The position numbers were made by a program, and so were the translations under genes. From Lachnospiraceae bacterium UBA3632 (GTDB lineage: Bacteria; Bacillota; Clostridia; Lachnospirales; Lachnospiraceae): 13,652 bases of DNA. Each line of letters opens with the position of its first letter. Within the stretch, counting starts at the first letter, position 1. This document shows, piece by piece, positions 1 to 7,138 of this stretch. Location: NCBI GenBank assembly GCA_002373975.1, contig DFKZ01000004.1:1-13652 (forward strand), given 5' to 3'. The notes beneath the pieces were generated by a model. That model did no database searches and was not told the DNA's origin. It saw only the letters and a program-made list of their open reading frames with translations.

Positions 1-31
1 TATATATATCGTTAAAGTTTTTTAAACACAA

Positions 32-69
32 CACTTAACCGGTTTACCCCTTCGGGCTCCGGTCAAGTG
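32..69 (-). terminator. GC-containing inverted repeat at the left edge, possible terminator
   Basis: Arms 32-42 (CACTTAACCGG) and 59-69 (CCGGTCAAGTG) pair over 11 positions; the one mismatch becomes a G-U pair in the minus-strand RNA. The 16-nt loop contains a further CCC/GGG pairing. On the minus strand the stem is followed by TTGTGTTT, a weak U-rich tail, so it could end transcription from the ACP gene about 100 nt upstream. The tail is poor and the other direction has none, so a different role is possible. Confidence 0.4.
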
Positions 70-107
70 AAAACTATCTTTGCGCTTAATATACGGATCA
101 GGTTCCT

Positions 108-156
108 TAAAGCTTGCCAAGCTATTCATGCAAGCATGATATCCCGGCAAGCTTTA
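108..156. repeat. Perfect 11-bp inverted repeat with nested hairpin
   Basis: Arms 108-118 (TAAAGCTTGCC) and 146-156 (GGCAAGCTTTA) are perfectly complementary around a 27-nt loop. The loop holds a smaller TCATG/CATGA hairpin (126-130/135-139). GCAAGC occurs twice (130-135 and 147-152), and both copies can pair with GCTTGC at 112-117, so alternative folds exclude each other. Neither strand has a U-run next to the stem, which argues against a simple terminator. It lies 12 nt past the ACP stop codon. Its function is unknown; the stretch 1-168 otherwise holds no convincing gene. Confidence 0.55.
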
Positions 157-168
157 GTCCCCGGTATA

Positions 169-417
169 TTACATGTGTTCGATGACATACTTTGTGAGGC
201 TGGTGATGTTGTAGAAGTGCTCCTTGGGAACACCGGTCATAACTACGCCATACTCGTTATCAATGCAGGAAATGATCTCGAGTGAATCTACGGAATCAAG
301 TCCGATTCCTTCGCCGAAAAGAGGAATCTCGTAGTCAAGCTCCTCCTCGGGAATGTTGAGATTCTCCGAAACCATGCTCTTGATCTTTGCTGCTACTTCA
401 AGTTCTTTCTCGTTCAT
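169..417 (-). CDS. Stand-alone acyl carrier protein (specialised type)
   Basis: An 82-residue phosphopantetheine-binding carrier protein of the usual ACP size. The attachment serine is Ser42 in GLDSVDSLEI, followed by the helix-II acidic patch expected for partner docking. The run PLFGEGIGLDS before the serine differs from the housekeeping fatty-acid ACP (typically ADSLD) and resembles carriers of specialised clusters such as aryl-polyene-type ACPs; that resemblance is from memory, not a search. The ATG start is supported by AAAGGA about 7 nt upstream. The gene is 118 nt downstream of the acyltransferase gene and has its own promoter. No synthase or dehydratase lies beside it here, so the acyl cargo is unknown. 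Cytosolic. Confidence 0.88.
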   Translation of the reverse strand: MNEKELEVAAKIKSMVSENLNIPEEELDYEIPLFGEGIGLDSVDSLEIISCIDNEYGVVMTGVPKEHFYNITSLTKYVIEHM

Positions 418-463
418 TTTTCTGTCCTTTCAAACTTTCTATGCCTCGCTGGCACACCCGCTA

Positions 464-493
464 ATTATACCTTATATATAGCTGTTTTTGCAA
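464..493 (-). promoter_or_regulatory. Sigma-A-like promoter for the ACP gene
   Basis: On the minus strand, TTGCAA (488-493) and a perfect TATAAT (464-469) are 18 bp apart, upstream of the ACP start at 417. A perfect TTGACA lies further upstream at 501-506, with TATATA (475-480) 20 bp from it as a second, less well spaced pair. So the ACP can be transcribed apart from the acyltransferase gene. Confidence 0.55.
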
Positions 494-535
494 CCTTCTT
501 TGTCAATTTAGTGAAAACGCTGTAAAACGCCTCAT

Positions 536-1153
536 TTAAAGTAGTTTTTCCAGCGATTCGACGGCACTTCTGCACTCCTCGCAGTACTTTTTCAGCACAA
601 GCGAAGGTCTTCCCTTTTCGTGCAGATCAAGCTCCAGAGGTTTACCTATCACCAGATGGGTAAGCCTGAAGGGTTTGATCTTCCGGCTTATGAACATCGG
701 AACGGGAGTGGAATCTGTCTGCTTTGCCAGCACCAGGAACCCGGGCTTGAATTCGTCCATCTGCCCTGCCGGTGATGTATGCCCCTCGGGTAAAATGTAG
801 ATCGAAGCTCCGCTTTTCATGACCTCGGTGGTGGTCTCCAGCCAGCTTGTATCCATTCCGCCCTTCCTGTCGATTGAAATATAGGGAAGGTTTCTGAACA
901 GCCAGTTGATAGGCTTTTTGTCATACCAGTCCTTTCCAACAAAAGTCCACACTCTGTACCTGTGAAGAAGTCTCGTCATAAAGAGGCCTTCCACATATCC
1001 CAGATGATTGGAGAAAACCACGCAGCTTTCTTTGAATGCCTTCTCCGTAGCCGCTTTGTCCTCCCAGTGGATCTTCATGGGGTAGAGCACTCTTAATACC
1101 GGATACGACGCCCAGAACAAAAACTTTGCGATTCCTTTTAAGATAACATTCAT
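536..1153 (-). CDS. PlsC-family 1-acylglycerol-3-phosphate acyltransferase-like protein
   Basis: 205 residues, near the length of compact bacterial lysophospholipid acyltransferases. The block order fits the family: an N-terminal hydrophobic stretch (about 8-25), motif I SNHLGYVE (His50, Glu55), motif II YISIDRKGG (91-99), motif III LPEGHTSPAG (121-130) and a VPM motif IV near 151-153. The catalytic box is HX4E, whereas the family norm is HX4D, and motif III is PEGHTS rather than PEGTRS. Its role would be transferring an acyl chain from ACP or CoA to a lipid or other hydroxyl at the inner membrane face; the acceptor is not predictable. It starts 9 nt after the stop of the upstream flavoprotein gene, so the two are probably co-transcribed. 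The Shine-Dalgarno sequence is weak. The ACP gene downstream is a plausible acyl donor. Confidence 0.85.
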   Translation of the reverse strand: MNVILKGIAKFLFWASYPVLRVLYPMKIHWEDKAATEKAFKESCVVFSNHLGYVEGLFMTRLLHRYRVWTFVGKDWYDKKPINWLFRNLPYISIDRKGGMDTSWLETTTEVMKSGASIYILPEGHTSPAGQMDEFKPGFLVLAKQTDSTPVPMFISRKIKPFRLTHLVIGKPLELDLHEKGRPSLVLKKYCEECRSAVESLEKLL

Positions 1154-1162
1154 CGCAGGCGC

Positions 1163-1906
1163 CTAACCCTTTCTGCCGTAAGGTCCGACATTGGGATCGT
1201 CCCAGTTGAGGTTTATTATTCTCTCGAATGTGTTGTGTCCGAGCATCGGAACCGCAAGCTTTTCCAGAGTCTCATCACTTACTTTTCCGTTAAGGGCAAA
1301 TTCTTTTCCGGCTTCCGTATATCTAACAAGGTACTTTTCTACCTTTGCCTGCAGAGTCTCCTCTGCCAGCATGCCACCCTGCGCTGCGGTGATAAGGGTA
1401 TAATTTCCCTCTCCGCAGATAATATCATACTGCTGCTTTATCGGGCCGTAGCAGCCTTCCGTCTTTTCGTATCCGCAGGCAGAGACAAGCACCAGCTTTT
1501 TCTGCATGAGTTCGGGATAGCGCATCTTGTGCAGAAAGCTTCCGCTCTCCTCATTACCGCCCACTCCCCTGTATTCGGAGACATATGATATCATCCTGTC
1601 CACGAAGGCTTTCATCTTGGAAGGCTGTCCGAAAAAGTACAGCGGAAAGCTCTCGATGATCACATCATTTTCCATTACAAGGTCTCTTAGCTCATCCATA
1701 TCATCGTGGATGACGCATTTGCCTCTGTCATTCTTCCAGCAGCAGAAGCAGCCCATACAGTGCTCGATACGCTTATCCTTAAGAGCCACTTCCGTCACCT
1801 CGGCATCGGGAAGTGCTTCCTTTATTCCTTTTATAAATGCATGGGCAACCTTCAGCGAAGAACTCCTTTCGCCTCTTAAGCTGCCGTTTAATAATAATAT
1901 CTTCAT
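1163..1906 (-). CDS. NAD(P)H-dependent FMN reductase / iron-sulfur flavoprotein-like protein
   Basis: 247 residues from the start chosen. The N-terminus is a flavodoxin-like strand plus FMN phosphate loop, MKILLLNGSLRGERSSS. Next come Cys50, Cys53, Cys56 and Cys64, a CX2CX2CX7C pattern matching the compact cysteine motif of Isf-type flavoproteins, which hold a 4Fe-4S cluster; an extra Cys is at 55. The DDMDEL segment after it and the SFPLYFFGQP loop are typical of NADPH-dependent FMN reductases. The reading frame extends upstream to 1954, but GAGG sits 7 nt before the ATG at 1906 and no good site precedes 1954, so the shorter form is preferred. A TATAAT at 2030-2035 (minus) could be a -10 element, with a poor -35. 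It may supply electrons or act in redox defence; its link to the following acyltransferase is unproven. Confidence 0.82.
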   Translation of the reverse strand: MKILLLNGSLRGERSSSLKVAHAFIKGIKEALPDAEVTEVALKDKRIEHCMGCFCCWKNDRGKCVIHDDMDELRDLVMENDVIIESFPLYFFGQPSKMKAFVDRMISYVSEYRGVGGNEESGSFLHKMRYPELMQKKLVLVSACGYEKTEGCYGPIKQQYDIICGEGNYTLITAAQGGMLAEETLQAKVEKYLVRYTEAGKEFALNGKVSDETLEKLAVPMLGHNTFERIINLNWDDPNVGPYGRKG

Positions 1907-2039
1907 ATCAAAGCCTCGCTGCTCACATATGTCTGTACGCAGATTTTTGTGCATTTGAGCGCATTACAAAGGTTTATTCTCTCACATCCTGCCGATTTAA
2001 GCAAATCCTTATATTCGCCGAAGTCGATCATTATAGTCT

Positions 2040-2076
2040 GTAATTACAAAACAAAAGCCGTCAAGCAACGGCTTTT
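2040..2076 (-). terminator. Intrinsic terminator of the liv operon
   Basis: A 9-bp stem, AAAAGCCGT/ACGGCTTTT (2053-2061 and 2068-2076), with a 6-nt loop. On the minus strand it is followed by the T-rich tail GTTTTGTAATTA. It begins 26 nt past the livF stop codon. The plus side has no U-run beyond the stem, so it serves the minus-strand operon. Confidence 0.85.
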
Positions 2077-2102
2077 AGTCTGTCGTATATAGTTATGTTC
2101 GA

Positions 2103-2816
2103 TCATCCACCGAGATATGCTCTCTTTACGCTGTCATCGTTAAGGAGCTCGGCTCCGGTTCCGGAATTGACTATCCGGCCGGTCTCGAGCACATACGCTC
2201 TGTCAGCCACGCCAAGAGCTTTGCGCGCATTCTGCTCAACGAGAAGTATCGTTGTGCCTGCGGCGTGGAGATTCTTGATGATATCAAATATCTGATCCAC
2301 CAGGATAGGAGCAAGTCCCATGGAGGGCTCATCCAGCATCATAAGGCGGGGCTTACTCATAAGCGCCCGTCCCATTGCAAGCATCTGCTGCTCGCCTCCG
2401 GAAAGAGTTCCGGCCACCTGCTTGTATCTTTCCTTCAATCTGGGGAAGAGGCCGTAAACCATGTCGAGGGAATCGGCTATTTCCGAATCCGGACGCGTAT
2501 ATGCACCCATCTCAAGATTTTCTTTTACGGAAAGCTGAAGGAACACTCTTCTTCCTTCCGGGCAAAGAGCCATACCCTCTCTTATTATCCTGTGCGCATG
2601 CACACCCACAAGGTTCTTTCCGCAGAAAGTGATCTTTCCGGTACGGGGTTTTAAAAGACCTGCGATAGTATTGAGAGATGTAGATTTGCCGGCGCCGTTC
2701 GCACCTATAAGGGTGACTATCTCTCCCTCATTTACCTCAAAGGAAATACCCTTGATCGCATGAATGCTTCCGTAATATACGTTTAAATCTTCTACTTTAA
2801 GAAGTGAATCTGACAT
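2103..2816 (-). CDS. livF: Branched-chain amino acid ABC transporter ATP-binding protein LivF
   Basis: 237 residues, the normal LivF length. Walker A is GANGAGKST (38-46), the ABC signature LSGGEQQ (138-144), Walker B LMMLDEP (158-164), and the D-loop region GLAP (167-170). The VEQN motif (193-196), where most ABC ATPases have the switch histidine, is characteristic of LivF, as is PEGRRVF (86-92). It is one of two cytosolic ATPases powering LivHM. The start has AAAGGA about 8 nt upstream. It lies 48 nt after livG and is the last gene of the operon, just before a terminator. Homologous systems import leucine, isoleucine and valine, though urea and short amide systems (UrtE, FmdF) are close relatives. 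The exact substrate cannot be fixed from sequence. Confidence 0.93.
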   Translation of the reverse strand: MSDSLLKVEDLNVYYGSIHAIKGISFEVNEGEIVTLIGANGAGKSTSLNTIAGLLKPRTGKITFCGKNLVGVHAHRIIREGMALCPEGRRVFLQLSVKENLEMGAYTRPDSEIADSLDMVYGLFPRLKERYKQVAGTLSGGEQQMLAMGRALMSKPRLMMLDEPSMGLAPILVDQIFDIIKNLHAAGTTILLVEQNARKALGVADRAYVLETGRIVNSGTGAELLNDDSVKRAYLGG

Positions 2817-2864
2817 ATGAAAGTTCCTTTCATCCTGCTTTCACTGTTGCGTTTTGGTGAGACT

Positions 2865-3713
2865 TTATTCTCCGTCCTGGCTTCCAAGGTATGCTTCGAT
2901 AACTTTGGGGTCATTCTGGATCGTCTTTGGATTCCCCTTTGCGATGATCTTTCCGAAGTTCAGAACAATAATGTTTTCGCAGATACCCATTACGAGATTC
3001 ATATCATGCTCTATAAGAAGCACCGCGATATTGAACGTGTCGCGGATTTTTCTGATATTGTTCATAAGTTCTTCTGTCTCGGAAGGGTTCATTCCTGCGG
3101 CGGGCTCGTCAAGAAGGAGTATCTTGGGGCCTGTTGCAAGCGCACGCACGATCTCGAGCCTTCTCTGGGCACCGTAAGGAAGTGATGAAGATCTGACATC
3201 TGCCATATCAGCCATGTCGAAAATGTCCAGAAGCTCGAGAGCCCTTTCGTGAGCTTTCTTTTCCTCGCGCCAATATCTGGGAAGCCTGAGCACTGCGGAG
3301 GGAAGATGATATCCTATGGAACTGTGAAGTCCTATCTTGACATTTTCCTCAACCGTGAGCTTGTCAAAAAGCCTTATATTCTGGAAAGTTCTTGCGATTC
3401 CTGCTTGGTTGGCCTGGGTGGTGTTCATGCCGTGGGTGTCTTTTCCATCGAGCATTATCACTCCGCGGGTGGGCTGGTAAACCTTGGTAAGCAGATTAAA
3501 TACTGTTGTTTTACCTGCGCCGTTAGGTCCGATAAGGCCTCCTATCTCGGTTGCACCGATCGCGATGTTGAACTCATCCACTGCGGTAAGTCCGCCGAAG
3601 TCTATTCCCAGATGGCTGGCTTCCAGTACGGGTCTTTTATCCTTATCTCTTTCAGGTATCATTCCGGGGCCCGGAACAGCTACATATTTTGTGTCATTCG
3701 GATTACTGCTCAT
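2865..3713 (-). CDS. livG: Branched-chain amino acid ABC transporter ATP-binding protein LivG
   Basis: 282 residues. Walker A is GPNGAGKTT (62-70), the Q-loop Gln111 lies in RTFQNIRLF, the signature is LPYGAQRR (178-185), Walker B ILLLDEP (198-204), and the switch is His236 in LLIEHDM. The LPYGAQRR signature is of LivG type (usually LxYGxQRRLEIAR). A polar N-terminal extension of about 27 residues precedes the ABC core, longer than in the standard protein of about 255 residues. The start overlaps the end of livM by 11 nt, with AAGGGGG lying inside livM, so translation is probably coupled. It pairs with LivF to drive LivH-LivM. Confidence 0.93.
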   Translation of the reverse strand: MSSNPNDTKYVAVPGPGMIPERDKDKRPVLEASHLGIDFGGLTAVDEFNIAIGATEIGGLIGPNGAGKTTVFNLLTKVYQPTRGVIMLDGKDTHGMNTTQANQAGIARTFQNIRLFDKLTVEENVKIGLHSSIGYHLPSAVLRLPRYWREEKKAHERALELLDIFDMADMADVRSSSLPYGAQRRLEIVRALATGPKILLLDEPAAGMNPSETEELMNNIRKIRDTFNIAVLLIEHDMNLVMGICENIIVLNFGKIIAKGNPKTIQNDPKVIEAYLGSQDGE

Positions 3714-4785
3714 TTAACTCGCCCCCTTTCTTCCTGAATATGTGGCCAATCCGTTTCCAGAAGGCGCGAAGCCTTTCGTTATTGGTGGCTATCATAACAA
3801 GTATCAGCACGATGGCGTAAACAAGCATGCGGTAGTCCTGAAAAGGCCTGAATATCTCGGGCAGAACGGTAAGGAGTGCTGCTGCGATGATGGATCCGGT
3901 AAGGTTTCCGATTCCGCCGAGCACGACAAATACAAGGATAAGTATCGATGTGTTAAAGTCGAATTTCTTGGGAACGATGGTGGAGAAATTCAGTCCGTAC
4001 AGCGCACCCGCAGACCCCGCTATCACAGCGGAAGTTACAAACGCTATCATCTTATACTTTGTGACGTTGATACCTGTTGCCTCGGCTGCGATGCGATTGT
4101 CACGGATGGCCATGATGGCACGTCCTGTGCGGCTGTTTACCAGGTTCTGTATCACAAAGAGTGTAAGCAGTATAAGGATTATTCCCGCCAGGAATGTGGA
4201 AGCTTTAACCACTCCGACAGCACCCATGGGACCGCGCACAAGGGTGACTCCCTCGGCAGACATATCCATGTGAGCTTCGTCTGTTACGGAAAAATGAAGC
4301 CCTGCCTTATCAACTCCCACATACAGACAGTTAAGCACGTTCTTGATTATCTCACCGAATGCAAGAGTCACGATCGCAAGATAATCTCCGCGGAGCCTGA
4401 GCACGGGTATTCCGATCACAACGCCTGCGATTCCCGCGAGTATCGCACCCACTATCATGGCCACGATAAGTCTTATGGCGCCGTTTGTCACTCCGCCGTA
4501 ATTCATGGCACCTGACACGATAACACCGGAGAATGCGCCGACGCTCATGAATCCGGCATGTCCCAGGGAGAGCTCGCCTGATATTCCTACCACTAGATTA
4601 AGTGAAAGTGCCATCACTATATAAGCACAGATCGGAATGAGCTGACCGCTGAGTGCATTCGTAAGAGCTCCGGCCTGCTTTACTATGGTTATTACCACAA
4701 AGAAAAGAATGATGATGCCGTAATTGATAAACCCCATGAGGGAGTTTTTGTTGGTTTTACCGAGGATCTTGATCTTGTTTCCCAT
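3703..4785 (-). CDS. livM: Branched-chain amino acid ABC transporter permease LivM
   Basis: 360 residues from the ATG chosen. Family hallmarks are GELSLGHAGF near the first third and RLRGDYLAIVTLAFGEI in the central cytoplasmic region; about 8-10 hydrophobic segments are visible, and the C-terminus is basic. A GTG at 4792-4794 would add three residues, but it abuts a run of seven G. ATG at 4785 has GGGGGTGA at correct spacing, and the TAA stop of livH forms part of that Shine-Dalgarno region, so the ATG is favoured. It forms the membrane channel with LivH. Only 15 nt separate it from livH, and it overlaps livG downstream. Confidence 0.92.
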   Translation of the reverse strand: MGNKIKILGKTNKNSLMGFINYGIIILFFVVITIVKQAGALTNALSGQLIPICAYIVMALSLNLVVGISGELSLGHAGFMSVGAFSGVIVSGAMNYGGVTNGAIRLIVAMIVGAILAGIAGVVIGIPVLRLRGDYLAIVTLAFGEIIKNVLNCLYVGVDKAGLHFSVTDEAHMDMSAEGVTLVRGPMGAVGVVKASTFLAGIILILLTLFVIQNLVNSRTGRAIMAIRDNRIAAEATGINVTKYKMIAFVTSAVIAGSAGALYGLNFSTIVPKKFDFNTSILILVFVVLGGIGNLTGSIIAAALLTVLPEIFRPFQDYRMLVYAIVLILVMIATNNERLRAFWKRIGHIFRKKGGELNEQ

Positions 4786-4800
4786 TTTACTCACCCCCCC

Positions 4801-5688
4801 TTATACCTTCTCGGTCATCTTCTTGCCGAGAAGACCGGTGGGCTTAACTAAAAGCACAACTATAAGTGCGGCAAAAACTATTGCATCAGAGAGCTGTGTG
4901 GATATATAAGCCTGTGCGAATTTTTCCAGAATGCCGAGGAGAATACCGCCGAGCATAGCTCCGGGGATTGAACCTATTCCGCCGAGAACCGCCGCAGTAA
5001 ATGCCTTGATACCGGGCATGGAGCCGGTGGTGGGCATCAGTGTCGGATAAGCCGAGCACAGCAGCACGCCCGCTATGGCGGCAAGCCCTGAACCTATGGC
5101 GAAGGTAACGGATATGGTTGCGTTTACATTGATTCCCATGAGCTGAGCAGCACCCTTGTCCTCCGAAACCGCACGCATCGCTTTTCCCATCTTTGTCTTT
5201 CCGGTAAAGAGCGTAAGAGCAACCATTATGATAATGCTGGCCGCGATGGTAACGATTGTTGCGGAAGATATTGTGATCGGGTTGTCGGAATTCTTTCCGA
5301 GCACTATTGACGGAATGAAATTAACCATATTGGGGAATGCCTTGGGATTTGACGTCCATATAAGAAGTGCCAGATTCTGAAGCAGATATGACACACCTAT
5401 GGCGGTGATGAGAACTGCCAGGCTTGTGGCATTTCGAAGGGGCTTATATGCAAGCTTTTCGATCACGATACCCAGTATCGTACATATCATCATCGAAAAG
5501 AGAATGGCAAGGGGAACCGGCCATCCCAGATATGTTCCGGCACAAAATGCGGCATACCCGCCGACCATAATGATATCGCCGTGTGCAAAGTTAAGCATCT
5601 TCGCAATTCCATAAACCATTGTATAGCCGAGAGCAATGATCGCGTACACGCTCCCTAAGCTTATTCCACTGATCAGATAATTAAGCAT
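4801..5688 (-). CDS. livH: Branched-chain amino acid ABC transporter permease LivH
   Basis: 295 residues from ATG 5688, matching LivH length. About eight hydrophobic segments are visible. Family features include the N-terminal GISLGSVYAIIALGYTMVYG, NFAHGDIIMVGGY, and the late FTAAVLGGIGSIPGAMLGG stretch. The frame is open to 5736, but those 16 extra residues would be encoded inside the livJ-livH hairpin (5721-5748), and GGAG lies 8 nt before the inner ATG, so 5688 is preferred. It makes the translocation pore with LivM and receives substrate from LivJ. Confidence 0.92.
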   Translation of the reverse strand: MLNYLISGISLGSVYAIIALGYTMVYGIAKMLNFAHGDIIMVGGYAAFCAGTYLGWPVPLAILFSMMICTILGIVIEKLAYKPLRNATSLAVLITAIGVSYLLQNLALLIWTSNPKAFPNMVNFIPSIVLGKNSDNPITISSATIVTIAASIIIMVALTLFTGKTKMGKAMRAVSEDKGAAQLMGINVNATISVTFAIGSGLAAIAGVLLCSAYPTLMPTTGSMPGIKAFTAAVLGGIGSIPGAMLGGILLGILEKFAQAYISTQLSDAIVFAALIVVLLVKPTGLLGKKMTEKV

Positions 5689-5707
5689 AAATCTATCTCC
5701 GGATCTG

Positions 5708-5748
5708 AAAAAAGGGTTATGGGCAGGACTCCGCAAGGCGCCCTGCCC
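5708..5748 (-). terminator. Intercistronic hairpin between livJ and livH, likely partial terminator or stabiliser
   Basis: On the minus strand GGGCAGG (5742-5748) pairs with CCTGCCC (5721-5727). The loop holds an additional CGC/GCG pairing. Seven nt after the stem comes a run of six T (5708-5713). The offset U-run suggests inefficient termination, or 3'-end protection of a livJ-only transcript, so that binding protein exceeds permease. Expression data would be needed to tell these apart. Confidence 0.55.
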
Positions 5749-5787
5749 TGAATAAAAATATAAAACTTATAACATTAAAACTCTCGA

Positions 5788-7056
5788 TTAAAGTCCAACA
5801 TAGACGCCGTTCTGGATTACCATACCCTTAGGCGCCTTGTTGACTTCACCGTTTGCTGACCACTGCATCTGCTCACCGGTTACACCGTCTACAGAGAATG
5901 CAGGGTTTGAAAGAACCTGGATAAGGATGTCGCAAAGGTCTGAAGCTGACATTCCGTCAACATTAAGTCCGCCGTTGTTCTCGGCATAGAACTTAAGAGC
6001 TGCATAGATTACCTTAGCACAGTCATATCCGTCTGCTGCGAACTGGATGGGAGTCTCGCCGTAAGCTGCTTCAAACTTTGAAACGAAGTTAACGGTAAGA
6101 TCGTCTGTAGCATCTGCTGCGAAGGGAGTAAGAAGGATAACGCCCTCTGCAAGAGAGGTATCAAATCCTTCGATTCCGAGGATTCCGTCCATTCCATCAA
6201 CGCCGAAGAAAGTGGGAGCATATCCCATTGCGTTAGCCTGTGAAAGAATGAGTGATGCGGGTGTGTAGTACATGGGAAGGAATACAAGATCTGCGCCTGC
6301 ATCCTTTGCTGCGGTAAGCTGTACGGTAAAGTCTGTATCGCTTCCGTCCATGAAAGTGGTTTCCGATACAACATCAAGTCCGAGCTCAGCTGCCTTGGTC
6401 TTGAATGTCTGATAGATACCGGTTGAGTAAGCATCATCATTCTTGTAGATGATTGCAACCTTGGTAGCAAGGCTGTTCTCTGAAATGTACTGAGCTGACG
6501 CGGAGCCCTGGTTGGGATCCGAGAAGCAGAGCTGATATGTCTGATCCTTGTTTGCTGTTACATCTGCTGCTGAAGCGGAAGGAGTGAGCATAAAGATGCG
6601 GTCACTGTTTGCTTCTGCGCTGACTGCGATACAGGGAGTGGTGGTAACTGTTCCGATGATAGCCTGTACGCCCCAGTCCTTAAGCTGGTTATATGCGTTT
6701 ACGGACTTCTCAGCGTCATGCTCATCATCCTGAGGATTGTAATCCATCTGGAAGCTTCCGGCCTCTGCGTTGATCTCGTCAACTGCGATCTTTACACCGT
6801 TATCTACGGCATTTCCGTAAAGTGCAGCTCCGCCGGTAAGAGGTCCTATCATACCTACCTTGAGAGTACCTGTAAGCACTCCGTCTCCCTCAGTGGCTGC
6901 GTCTGCAGTCTCGGTGCCGGCATCCGTGGTGGTCTCTGTTGTTGCGGCAGGCTCGGGCTTATTCTCCGTTCCTGCTGTGTCATTCCCCGAGGTACAAGCG
7001 GCAAGTGAAAATGCCATAGCACCTGCAAGGATCATTGAAAGCAGTTTCTTTTTCAT
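5788..7056 (-). CDS. livJ: Branched-chain amino acid ABC transporter substrate-binding lipoprotein LivJ
   Basis: 422 residues. The N-terminus is a lipoprotein signal peptide: KKK, a hydrophobic core, and lipobox LAAC with lipidation at Cys21. A Thr/Glu/Ala-rich linker (about 22-63) tethers it to the outer membrane face. The rest is a type I periplasmic-binding fold of the Leu/Ile/Val family: LKVGMIGPLTGGAALYGNAV, then the KVAIIYKNDDAYSTG and FFGVDGMDG regions. The start has AGGAGG 8 nt upstream. It is the first gene of the liv operon, with a consensus promoter and a leader terminator ahead, and is separated from livH by 99 nt containing a hairpin. Ligand specificity (branched-chain or other amino acids) cannot be read from sequence alone. 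Confidence 0.93.
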   Translation of the reverse strand: MKKKLLSMILAGAMAFSLAACTSGNDTAGTENKPEPAATTETTTDAGTETADAATEGDGVLTGTLKVGMIGPLTGGAALYGNAVDNGVKIAVDEINAEAGSFQMDYNPQDDEHDAEKSVNAYNQLKDWGVQAIIGTVTTTPCIAVSAEANSDRIFMLTPSASAADVTANKDQTYQLCFSDPNQGSASAQYISENSLATKVAIIYKNDDAYSTGIYQTFKTKAAELGLDVVSETTFMDGSDTDFTVQLTAAKDAGADLVFLPMYYTPASLILSQANAMGYAPTFFGVDGMDGILGIEGFDTSLAEGVILLTPFAADATDDLTVNFVSKFEAAYGETPIQFAADGYDCAKVIYAALKFYAENNGGLNVDGMSASDLCDILIQVLSNPAFSVDGVTGEQMQWSANGEVNKAPKGMVIQNGVYVGL

Positions 7057-7077
7057 AATCTTTTCCTCCTATAAATT

Positions 7078-7103
7078 CTCAAAGCCTTGAGCGTCGAAAC
7101 GCT
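7078..7103 (-). promoter_or_regulatory. Two small overlapping hairpins in the livJ leader
   Basis: In the minus-strand RNA, AGCGT/ACGCT (7099-7103 and 7090-7094) is closed by a TTCG loop. Next, CTCAA/TTGAG (7087-7091 and 7078-7082) can form with loop GGCT. They share two bases, so both cannot form fully together. They lie between the leader terminator and the livJ ribosome binding site and may affect transcript stability or readthrough. Confidence 0.35.
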
Positions 7104-7109
7104 TTTTGC

Positions 7110-7138
7110 AAAAAAAGCCTTCCTTAAATATGGAAGGC
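7110..7138 (-). terminator. Intrinsic terminator in the livJ 5' leader
   Basis: On the minus strand GCCTTCC/GGAAGGC (7132-7138 and 7117-7123) forms a perfect 7-bp stem with an 8-nt loop, followed immediately by seven T (7110-7116). It sits about 13 nt after the predicted livJ transcription start and 53 nt before the livJ start codon, so it should stop operon transcription unless bypassed. It points away from the divergent cyclase gene, so it is not a 3' end for that gene. Confidence 0.75.

Noticed and set aside
1..168. End of a mobile element, because of the inverted repeats.
   Set aside because: No transposase or recombinase, and no paired terminal repeat or target duplication in the window.
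67..285. Plus-strand open frame of 72 codons at the left end.
   Set aside because: It mostly lies antisense to the ACP gene, starts with GTG, has no ribosome site, and is not protein-like.
3742..4515. Long plus-strand frame (257 codons) opposite livM.
   Set aside because: Rich in His, Cys, Tyr and Lys with no domain; a shadow of the livM codon pattern with no ribosome site.
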